Shown here: positions 1 to 6,896 of the stretch, in pieces
How positions within the stretch are numbered: the first letter of the stretch is position 1
How the letters are laid out: every line of letters starts with the position of its first letter
Assembly (NCBI GenBank): GCA_031411055.1
Contig: JANOAI010000091.1
Span: forward strand, 1 to 14,657
Direction: 5' to 3'
Origin: JAIYDQ01 sp031411055
GTDB taxonomy: Bacteria > Planctomycetota > Planctomycetia > Pirellulales > Pirellulaceae
Length of the DNA stretch: 14,657 nucleotides
Notes under the pieces: generated by a model
Database searches by the model: none
What the model was told of the DNA's origin: nothing
Seen by the model: only the letters and a program-made list of their open reading frames with translations
Program-made: the position numbers and the translations under genes

Positions 1-1737
1 GCAAAGTTTGAAGAAGCTTCAACGGTTTTTCGCAAGGCGATTTTTCTTGATCCGCGACGGGCGGATAACTATCTGAATGCCGGTATCTGCTACGAAAGAG
101 TCCGGCGGTCCGAGCTTGCTTGGCCTATTTATTTGAAGGCAGTTGAAAAATTCCCTCGAGATGCCCGGTTTTACTATCGGATTGGACGATTGCACTTCAA
201 TAGCGGGAATCGCGCACTGGCGAAAGAAGCATTTCAAAAATCCATGGAACTAAAACCGGACTATGCCGAACCTCAATTTGAATTAGCTTCGATTTTCGAT
301 GAAGAAGGACAGGCAGAGAAAGCAGCCGAATTCTGTTTATCAGCGGTCGATCTCAATCCAGAGCTGAGCGAAGCCCATGCTTCGAACTTGTTGCAACAGG
401 TTTGTCGTTGGGACGAAGCCGAGGATCTTGCTCATAAAGCAGTGCAGCGAGTCGTCGAATCCCAAACAGCCGGGGTGGGCGAATCGGTATTTCCGTTTGC
501 CTTCATTTGCTTGCCCATCGAAACCTCGCCAGCCCTTCAGGCGCAGTACACGATGCAGTGGGCCCATTTATTGGGGGCCGAGAGTAGAACAATAACCCAT
601 CATTTTGATTCCAACCCGGTTTTAAGGCAAAGCCCGAGACGCCTTCGAATAGGTTATTTGTCGTCCGATTTCTTCGAGCACGCAACAGCTTGCTTGATCA
701 CTGAGATGTTAGAGAAACACAATCGCAACGACTTTGACATCATCGCTTATTCCATCGGTCCCGACGACAACAGCGTTCTGCGACAACGTCTCATTCGTGC
801 GGTCGATCGATTCTATGAACTATGCGATCTCAACGATACACAGGCCGCCCAACATATTGCAGACGACGAAGTCCACATCCTCGTCGATCTCAAAGGTTAT
901 ACACGACATGCTCGACCCGAAATTTCGATTCAACGGCCAGCTCCGATTCAAATTAACTATCTTGGCTATCCAGGAACGATGGGGCTCGGTTGCTTTGACT
1001 ATTTGATCGCAGACGATTACATCGCCCCCCTTGATCACCAGCCGTTTTATCGCGAGAAGATTCTCCATGTCCCAGGGTGCTATCAAGTTAACGATTCGAC
1101 GATTCGTGCTGACCTTTGCAAACCAAGCCGAATGGAATGCGGATTACCAAATGACGCCTTGGTCTGCTGTTCATTCAATGGGACATATAAATTGACGCGT
1201 AGCATGTTTCAGATTTGGATGCGGATTCTGAAAGCAAACGATTCGGCCGTACTTTGGATGTTAGATGGTAAATCGAGCGTGTCTGACCGGTTAAGGGTCG
1301 CAGCCTCGGAACAGGGAATTGCGCCAGAACGGCTTGTTTTTGCTGGACGAGTATCTCATGCAAAGCATCTTGCGAGACTCAGCCTGGCTGATATTTTTCT
1401 CGATTCGTTTCCTGTCAATGCCCATACGACTGCCAGCGATGCTTTGCGAATGGGGGTCCCGGTTCTTACTTTAACGGGCAAGAGCTTTGTATCGCGAGTC
1501 GCAGGAAGCCTGTTAAACCATCTTGGCATGAATGAATTAATTGCGAACAATTTTGAAGAGTACGAATCGACAGCAAACGCCCTTTTACAGTCTCCGCAGG
1601 ATCTGCAAACAACAAAACGAAAACTCCTGACGCGGCTTTCAAGTACCGATCTTTTTGATGGAGAAGCCTTCGCACGTAAAATCGAGAAGCTCTATCGCGA
1701 GATTTGGGAATACTATCAACGTCAGCGGGGTCACTGA
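1..1737 (+). CDS. TPR / OGT-family (SPINDLY-type) glycosyltransferase, 5' end outside the window
   Basis: The frame is open from base 1 without a stop, so the gene is 5'-truncated and the TTG at 133 is an internal Leu codon. The visible part is 578 residues. Residues 1-149 are TPR repeats with a clean 34-residue period (units at about 21-54, 55-88, 89-122, plus partial units at each end). Residues about 212-578 form a GT41-type catalytic domain. Visible landmarks are RLRIGYLSSD followed by EHAT (H227, at the position of the proposed active-site His), GYT with RPAPIQ and LGYPGT (299-326), YKL with K397 (equivalent of the UDP-binding Lys of human OGT), and HTTASD (475-480, diphosphate-binding). 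Known OGTs transfer a sugar from a nucleotide donor to Ser/Thr of proteins; donor and acceptor here are unknown. The stop TGA overlaps the ATG of the next gene by one base, implying translational coupling to its paralogue. The family is sure, the substrate is not. Confidence 0.93.
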   Translation, partial: AKFEEASTVFRKAIFLDPRRADNYLNAGICYERVRRSELAWPIYLKAVEKFPRDARFYYRIGRLHFNSGNRALAKEAFQKSMELKPDYAEPQFELASIFDEEGQAEKAAEFCLSAVDLNPELSEAHASNLLQQVCRWDEAEDLAHKAVQRVVESQTAGVGESVFPFAFICLPIETSPALQAQYTMQWAHLLGAESRTITHHFDSNPVLRQSPRRLRIGYLSSDFFEHATACLITEMLEKHNRNDFDIIAYSIGPDDNSVLRQRLIRAVDRFYELCDLNDTQAAQHIADDEVHILVDLKGYTRHARPEISIQRPAPIQINYLGYPGTMGLGCFDYLIADDYIAPLDHQPFYREKILHVPGCYQVNDSTIRADLCKPSRMECGLPNDALVCCSFNGTYKLTRSMFQIWMRILKANDSAVLWMLDGKSSVSDRLRVAASEQGIAPERLVFAGRVSHAKHLARLSLADIFLDSFPVNAHTTASDALRMGVPVLTLTGKSFVSRVAGSLLNHLGMNELIANNFEEYESTANALLQSPQDLQTTKRKLLTRLSSTDLFDGEAFARKIEKLYREIWEYYQRQRGH

Positions 1738-4019
1738 TGCAGCCTAAGAACACAGCCCAATTGCTTGAACAAGCGGTCCAACTACATCAACAAGGGGCCT
1801 TGTCTGAAGCCGAGGCGATCTATCGCAGCATCCTTGCAACGAATCCACTGGAATCACAAGCATGGCACTATCTCGGCTTGATTGCTTACCAGTGTGGAAA
1901 TGGAGAAGAATCTATACGACTTATCGGACACGCGAGCTCGTTAGCTCCCAACACTCCGGAGTTCCACGCCAATCAAGGATTCATCCTTCACAATCTCGGT
2001 CGTAACGAAGAAGCCTGTTTCGCATTATTGCGAGCGATCGAATTGCGGCCAGAGTATCCTGAAGCACTCAATAACCTGGGAAACGTTTTCACTGCGATTC
2101 ACGACTACCCATCCGCAATGGGAGCGTATCAAAAGACGATTCAGCTTCAACCTGACTACGCGGACCCCTACAACAATTTAGGTGTCGCCTATCAAAAAAT
2201 GGGTCGTTGGACCGACTCGGTGGGCATGTTCGAGCGAGTCATTCAAATGCGTCCTGGGTTTGCCATTGCTTACAACAACCTTGGTGTGTCTCTAAAAAAT
2301 CTGGAGCGTTTTGCAGACGCGAAGTCATCATATCAACAAGCGATTCAACTTGAGCCGAATCATTTCGAAGCTTGGCGAAACTTGGGGGCAATCTTTTTGG
2401 CGGAAGGTAATCCGCGTCTCGCCATCGAGCAACTACAAAAAGCAATCTCTCTGAAGCCCGATTTTGCGGATGCTTGGATCGACTACGGCTTTGCCCTTTC
2501 CGAGATTGGGGACCATGACCGATCGCAGGCAGCTTATCAAGAGGCGTTGCGATTCAAACCCGATAGCGTCGAAGCAAATTTCAATCTCGGCGCCTCAAAA
2601 TTGGGATCCAAAGACTACCAAGCAGCGCGAGGGGCATTCGAACGAGCCAACCAAGTTGACGCCGGTTGCGCCGAATTGGAGCTCATTCAGATCGACCAAG
2701 CCGAGTGCCATTGGGATTCTGTTCCCGGTCGCATCGAGCGGATTCGCAGCTTGATAAATAGCAACTCGGATACTGAAATTCAATTTATCTCGCCGTTTTC
2801 ATTCATGACGCTTCCCGCAGAAACGTCACCCAAAGAACAACTGGTTGTCGCCAAGCGATGGGCCTCAAAATTCAAAACGAAAGCGGCTCCGCTTTTTGAG
2901 CAATCCAAGCCAAGAAATGGTGATCGCCTTAAGATTGGTTATCTCTCTGCAGACTACTATGATCATGCGACGAGCTGGCTTATCGCCGAGATGTTCGAGA
3001 AGCATGACCGCCATGCTTTCGAGATCTACGCGTATTCGATTGGACCAAACGATGGCAATGCGCTACGACGACGCATCGAACAAGGCGTTGATCGGTTTCG
3101 CGATTTCGAACGCCTGTCACATCGGGATGCGGCGAACGCGATCGCCGACGACGAAATCGACATCCTCGTCGATTTGAAAGGCTACACGCAGAATGCGAGA
3201 ACGAAGATCCTGGCGTATCGACCAGCGCCCATTCAAGTCAACTATCTTGGTTATCCCGGCACGATGGGGGCTGATTTTATCGACTACCTGTTCGCCGACG
3301 ACTATCTCATTCCCATCGATCAACAAGCCAACTACACCGAGAAAATCATTTATCTACCGGGTTGCTATCAGGCCAACGACTCGACTCTAGCCAACCATTT
3401 GGAAACACCCGATCGCAAGGCCTGCGGGCTGCCTGAAGACGCCATCGTTTGTTGCTCGTTCAACAATCCCTACAAACTTGCGCCAGAGATGATGGCCATT
3501 TGGATTCGGTTGTTAGCGTCGAATCCAAAGACCGTCCTCTGGCTCGTTGAGTGTGAGCCGGGTTTGGCTCAACACATTCGCGATTTAGCTTTACAACAAA
3601 ACGTTGCTCGAGAGCGGATTGTTTTTGCGCCGAAAAAAGATCATGATCATCATCTAGCACGGATGGCGTGTGCTGATTTGTTTTTGGATTCCTTTCCGGT
3701 AAACGCGCATACAACGGCAAGCGATGCTTTAAGAATGGGCGTTCCTTTGCTAACGCTTAGCGGCAAGTCGTTCATCTCTCGAGTTGCAGGGAGCCTTTTG
3801 ACGCATCTGAAGATGAACGAGCTCATTGCGACAAGCTACCAAGAGTACGAAGCAAAAGCACTTGAACTTCTAAGCCTCCCCGAACGGTTAGCGATGACCA
3901 AAAAGAAGCTCGCCAAAGCTTTGCTCGCAACAGATTTTTTCGACGGACAAACCTTTGCGCGAAAAATCGAGAGCGCTTTTCAAGAAGTGTGGCAATGCTA
4001 CCAATCTGGACGACAATAA
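1737..4019 (+). CDS. TPR / OGT-family (SPINDLY-type) glycosyltransferase, tandem paralogue
   Basis: The protein is 760 aa from the ATG at 1737. I chose this ATG because it overlaps the upstream TGA (TGATG); the frame could start at TTG 1704, inside the previous gene, but that is less likely. The N-terminus has nine consecutive 34-residue TPRs (about residues 5-310), several with the classic NNLG core. The GT41 catalytic domain spans about 396-760: RLKIGYLSAD with DHAT (H410), KGYT (481-484), RPAPIQ and LGYPGT, YKL (K580), and HTTASD (658-663). The catalytic half is clearly homologous to the upstream protein, near-identical over the stretch from DSFPVNAHTT to AGSLL, so the pair arose by duplication. 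The GYT and AxR context resembles animal OGT more than the GHT form common in bacteria (from memory). It is probably cytoplasmic, since no signal peptide is seen, and acts in protein or surface glycosylation. Substrate unknown. Confidence 0.95.
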   Translation: MQPKNTAQLLEQAVQLHQQGALSEAEAIYRSILATNPLESQAWHYLGLIAYQCGNGEESIRLIGHASSLAPNTPEFHANQGFILHNLGRNEEACFALLRAIELRPEYPEALNNLGNVFTAIHDYPSAMGAYQKTIQLQPDYADPYNNLGVAYQKMGRWTDSVGMFERVIQMRPGFAIAYNNLGVSLKNLERFADAKSSYQQAIQLEPNHFEAWRNLGAIFLAEGNPRLAIEQLQKAISLKPDFADAWIDYGFALSEIGDHDRSQAAYQEALRFKPDSVEANFNLGASKLGSKDYQAARGAFERANQVDAGCAELELIQIDQAECHWDSVPGRIERIRSLINSNSDTEIQFISPFSFMTLPAETSPKEQLVVAKRWASKFKTKAAPLFEQSKPRNGDRLKIGYLSADYYDHATSWLIAEMFEKHDRHAFEIYAYSIGPNDGNALRRRIEQGVDRFRDFERLSHRDAANAIADDEIDILVDLKGYTQNARTKILAYRPAPIQVNYLGYPGTMGADFIDYLFADDYLIPIDQQANYTEKIIYLPGCYQANDSTLANHLETPDRKACGLPEDAIVCCSFNNPYKLAPEMMAIWIRLLASNPKTVLWLVECEPGLAQHIRDLALQQNVARERIVFAPKKDHDHHLARMACADLFLDSFPVNAHTTASDALRMGVPLLTLSGKSFISRVAGSLLTHLKMNELIATSYQEYEAKALELLSLPERLAMTKKKLAKALLATDFFDGQTFARKIESAFQEVWQCYQSGRQ

Positions 4020-4049
4020 GAAGGAGTCCGCCTTTAAAACAATAATTTG

Positions 4050-4967
4050 TCAATTCGGGCAGAACTGACTGAGATAACGAAAGCTTTGCCGTAAGGCTTC
4101 TTTGCGACTGTCGAGTGTTGCCTCGTAAGCGCGGTCTTCGACTTCAACACAGACGGGGCCACTGTATTTCACGTCATTGAGTGTGCTCATAAAACTACTC
4201 CAATCGATTTGCCCGAGACCGGGAAGTTTGGGCGTGTGATATTCGTTCGGATAAGCAAACATACCGACTTCATTCAGCCGATGTTGATCAACGCGAACGT
4301 CTTTCGCGTGGACATGGAACAGTCGATCAGCAAACTCGCGGATCGGTAACAGGTAATCCATGTGCTGAAATACAAGATGCGATGGATCGTAGTTCAAGCC
4401 AAGATTGGGGCCGAGATCTTGAAACAAACGCCGCCAGATGCGCGGGCTGGAAGCGATGTTCTTGCCACCCGGCCATTCGTCTTTGGTAAAACTCATCGGA
4501 CAATTCTCGATGCCAATTTTGATGGCGAGCTTCTCTGCCAAGTCCATAATCGGTCGCCACGTTTCGAGCAAACGCGGCCAATTGTCATCTACGCTCAACG
4601 TATGATCGCGGCCGATGAAGGTGGTCACTCGAGACAGACCCAACGCAGGGGCCGCTTCAATGACCCGTTTGAGGTGTTCAACGGCGGTCTGAGCCTCTGA
4701 CAAATCTTTGGAAAGACAGTTGGGATAGTAGCCCAAGGCGCTGATCGAGATACCCGTTGACTCGACGATTTTTTCAATCTTATGAACAGCTTTGTCATCG
4801 AACCGAGTCAGATCGATGTGCGTAATGCCCGCATAACGGCGCTCCGCTTTACTCGGGGGCCAGCACATGACTTCAACGCAGGAGTAACCGATTTCGGCGG
4901 CGAGAGTCAGAACTTGCTCAAGATTTAAATCGGGTAAAATAGCCGAGGCGAATCCTAACTGGATCAT
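4050..4967 (-). CDS. Sugar phosphate isomerase/epimerase (xylose-isomerase-like TIM barrel, AP_endonuc_2 family)
   Basis: The protein is 305 aa from the ATG at 4967, which is preceded at a 6-nt spacing by AGGA; the frame also has a TTG at 4994 without that support. It has the signature of the family that includes IolE, IolI and D-tagatose 3-epimerase: LGFASAILPD at the N-terminus, IGIENCPM (E154), NYDPSHL (D194), FHVHAKD (H220) and VEVED (E275/E277). These are the expected metal ligands of a divalent-cation barrel. PGLGQIDW (249-256) is also typical. Likely reactions are keto-sugar epimerisation, isomerisation or inosose dehydration on a carbohydrate or inositol; I cannot tell which. It is cytoplasmic, with no signal peptide. 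It lies tail-to-tail with the OGT gene (30 bp between stops) and head-to-head with htrA, so it is likely monocistronic within the window. Confidence 0.9.
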   Translation of the reverse strand: MIQLGFASAILPDLNLEQVLTLAAEIGYSCVEVMCWPPSKAERRYAGITHIDLTRFDDKAVHKIEKIVESTGISISALGYYPNCLSKDLSEAQTAVEHLKRVIEAAPALGLSRVTTFIGRDHTLSVDDNWPRLLETWRPIMDLAEKLAIKIGIENCPMSFTKDEWPGGKNIASSPRIWRRLFQDLGPNLGLNYDPSHLVFQHMDYLLPIREFADRLFHVHAKDVRVDQHRLNEVGMFAYPNEYHTPKLPGLGQIDWSSFMSTLNDVKYSGPVCVEVEDRAYEATLDSRKEALRQSFRYLSQFCPN

Positions 4968-4973
4968 GATGGT

Positions 4974-4977
4974 TCCT
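4974..4977 (-). promoter_or_regulatory. Ribosome binding site of the sugar isomerase
   Basis: AGGA on the minus strand, six bases before the ATG at 4967. It decides in favour of this ATG over the in-frame TTG at 4994, which has no such motif. Confidence 0.55.
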
Positions 4978-5025
4978 AGAATCTTCAGGGACAAGTTCGG
5001 TTCCGGTGATAAACAGATGAGTTCG

Positions 5026-5035
5026 AAACCGGTTT
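5026..5035. promoter_or_regulatory. Palindrome in the divergent isomerase/htrA intergenic region
   Basis: AAACCGGTTT is a perfect 10-bp palindrome in the 131-bp gap between the divergent starts at 4967 and 5099. A regulator serving both genes could bind here, but no regulator gene is nearby and a 10-bp palindrome can occur by chance. I found no convincing -35/-10 pair; TTGAAA at 5062-5067 has no good -10 partner. Confidence 0.2.
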
Positions 5036-5085
5036 GCTAGTTTTATCAGATCGAATCGACCTTGAAACACGGTACATTTGAGTTC

Positions 5086-5090
5086 GGAGA
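5086..5090 (+). promoter_or_regulatory. Ribosome binding site of htrA
   Basis: GGAGA eight bases before the ATG at 5099. This supports that ATG over the in-frame Met at codon 5. Confidence 0.55.
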
Positions 5091-5098
5091 ATAGATAA

Positions 5099-6649
5099 AT
5101 GTTGCGTTTAATGCGAGATTGGCAGTCTTTTTTGGGCGTTCTTCTTGTAGCTGGAGCTGGAGCTGGCGGCGGAATTTTATGGTGGGAATCCCAGTCGGCC
5201 CGCCAACCGAGTGTGGCGTATGCGCAGCAAGCAGCCACGGCCGATGCCGCTCGATCGAACCTGTCGGCCTATGCCGCCGCCGATCAGCTATCGGCTGCTT
5301 TTCGCGAAGTCGCTCGCGCAACCAAGCCATCGGTGGTGAGTATCAAAGCTATCGCCGAGGTAAAGCAGCGTCAGACCGCCCGGCGCGGAGGTGTCCCGCG
5401 AGGTTTGCCACCGGAATTCGAACAGTTTTTTGGCGGACAATTCCCCGGATTCGATTTCGGCGTTCCTGAATCGCCGCAAGAAGAAGGCGGTGGAGGCCAA
5501 AGGCAATTTGGCCAAGGCTCAGGCGTTATCGTAAGCCGCGACGGACACATTTTGACGAATAATCACGTTGTAGTTAACGCGGACAAATTGGAAGTCGTTC
5601 TTAGCGACGATCGAACCTTCGAAGCCAAGGTGGTTGGGACGGATCCAAAGACCGATATCGCTGTCATCAAGATCGACGCCAAGGATCTCGTCGCCGCCCC
5701 GATCGGCGATTCTTCGTTGATGCAAGTCGGTGACTGGGTCATCGCCATTGGAAGCCCTTTTGGCCTCTCCCAAACGGTAACATCCGGAATCGTCAGCGCA
5801 ACGCATCGTGAGAATTTTGACCAAAATCAATACTCCGACTTCATTCAAACCGATGCAGCCATCAATCCAGGCAATAGTGGCGGACCGCTTTTGAATCTTC
5901 GTGGCGAAGTCATCGGCATCAATACAGCTATCAAGTCGCAATCGGGCGGATTTATTGGGTTGGGATTTGCAATTCCTTCCAACACGGCCGATTCCGTTAT
6001 GAAGAGTATCGTTAAATACGGAAAAGTTACTCGCGGCTACATCGGCACTTCGATCGCGACCATTACGTCCAAAAACTATGAAGAGCTCGGCGTTCCAGCC
6101 AAAACGGAAGGTGCCTATGTACAAGTCGTTGCCAAGGGTAGTCCTGCAGACAAGGGTGGTCTCCAGCCTGGCGATATCGTTACGAGTATCAACGGTGAGA
6201 AGATAAAAACCTCGGATCAGCTTAAGCAAATGGTCGCAATGTTACCGATCAATCAGCCATCGAAGTTCGAGATCCTGCGAGATGGGAAGACCAAGACACT
6301 GACGATCACCATTGAAGAACAAACCGACGAGAAGCTCGCCGCGTTATCGGGGAGTGGTACTGCGAGTGACCTCGGCTTGAGCGTTGAAACGGTCCCGCCG
6401 GAGGTTGCCAAGGAAGTTGGGCTTTCGAAACAAGATGGTGGAGTGATGGTGACCGAGGTGGATCGACGAAGCCAACTTGCTCAATATCTTCGTGTTGGCG
6501 AAGTCATTGTCAGCGTCAACAATCAGCGAGTCAGTACGCCAGAAGATTTCGTGGCCGCGATTGGCCGCAATAAAGATAATGCGCTTCGCTTGATCGTCAA
6601 AAACAATCTCTCGACGCGTCAGATCATTATTCCGGTCAATAAACGTTAA
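5099..6649 (+). CDS. htrA: HtrA/DegP-family periplasmic serine endoprotease with two PDZ domains
   Basis: 516 aa. The N-terminus has Arg at 3 and 6, then a hydrophobic, Gly/Ala-rich segment (about 11-28), so it is exported or membrane-anchored; an AYA at 40-42 could be a signal-peptidase site. A trypsin-like protease domain spans about 65-305 with the full catalytic triad: H156 in TNNHVV, D186 in KTDIAV, and S260 in NPGNSGGP. A Gly/Gln-rich loop (about 126-141) precedes the first protease strand, in the position of the LA loop. PDZ1 is about 313-405 (RGYIG, then GSPADKGGLQPGDI) and PDZ2 about 423-505 (LGLSVE, then LRVGEVIVSVNN). Length and order match DegP/DegQ/MucD-type proteins (about 450-500 aa). 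HtrA proteases degrade or refold misfolded envelope proteins, with PDZ domains sensing exposed C-termini. It stands alone, divergent from the isomerase and convergent with the opg operon. Which HtrA subclass it is cannot be settled here. Confidence 0.96.
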   Translation: MLRLMRDWQSFLGVLLVAGAGAGGGILWWESQSARQPSVAYAQQAATADAARSNLSAYAAADQLSAAFREVARATKPSVVSIKAIAEVKQRQTARRGGVPRGLPPEFEQFFGGQFPGFDFGVPESPQEEGGGGQRQFGQGSGVIVSRDGHILTNNHVVVNADKLEVVLSDDRTFEAKVVGTDPKTDIAVIKIDAKDLVAAPIGDSSLMQVGDWVIAIGSPFGLSQTVTSGIVSATHRENFDQNQYSDFIQTDAAINPGNSGGPLLNLRGEVIGINTAIKSQSGGFIGLGFAIPSNTADSVMKSIVKYGKVTRGYIGTSIATITSKNYEELGVPAKTEGAYVQVVAKGSPADKGGLQPGDIVTSINGEKIKTSDQLKQMVAMLPINQPSKFEILRDGKTKTLTITIEEQTDEKLAALSGSGTASDLGLSVETVPPEVAKEVGLSKQDGGVMVTEVDRRSQLAQYLRVGEVIVSVNNQRVSTPEDFVAAIGRNKDNALRLIVKNNLSTRQIIIPVNKR

Positions 6650-6687
6650 GAATGATTTTGTCATTATCTCTCCTGCCATTTCGCAGA

Positions 6688-6769
6688 TCGTGCAGCTTAC
6701 GCGTTACCTCTCCCGCTTGCGGGAGAGGTTACAAATACCAAGTAACTTCATTGGTTCTAAGCTGCACGA
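6688..6769. repeat. Nested inverted-repeat element downstream of htrA
   Basis: Outer arms of 12 bp match perfectly: TCGTGCAGCTTA at 6688-6699 and its reverse complement at 6758-6769. Inside is a hairpin with 11-bp arms (ACCTCTCCCGC 6706-6716 and its complement 6719-6729) and a 2-nt loop. The left inner arm also matches, 11 of 11 (GTTACCTCTCC 6703-6713), a third site at 6780-6790, so two mutually exclusive pairings exist. The element fills the 247-bp gap between the convergent htrA and opgH genes and may act as a transcription barrier, although no U-tract follows. The CTCTCCCGCTTGCGGGAGAG core resembles short dispersed palindromes I recall from other bacterial genomes. The rest of the gap (6791-6896) holds nothing I recognise. 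Confidence 0.75.
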
Positions 6770-6896
6770 CCTTTTCGTTGGAGAGGTAACACATTCGATC
6801 TGTCGTTCTAGAAATACGGAGGTTTGATAATTTTGTTTGATGTCGCCGCGCTCAAAGTATGGAGCGGTGCATACGAAATCAATCTCAGGCTTCGAT

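Noticed and set aside
133..1737. Starting the first glycosyltransferase at the TTG at 133
   Set aside because: The same frame is open back to base 1 and encodes TPR repeats in register with those downstream, so 133 is internal and the true start lies outside the window.
1704..1737. TTG at 1704 as start of the second glycosyltransferase
   Set aside because: It would add 11 residues with no TPR similarity and overlap the upstream gene by 34 nt; the ATG at 1737 makes the usual one-base overlap with the TGA.
5519..6229. A 236-codon minus-strand frame inside htrA
   Set aside because: It lies antisense within a gene with a complete catalytic triad and PDZ domains, and its translation shows no known domain; it reflects codon usage of the sense strand.
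6706..6729. Calling the inner hairpin after htrA a rho-independent terminator
   Set aside because: The stem is strong, but it is followed by TACAAATACC on the plus strand and on the minus strand by AACGCGTAAGC, with no T-run either way; it is better described as part of a nested repeat.
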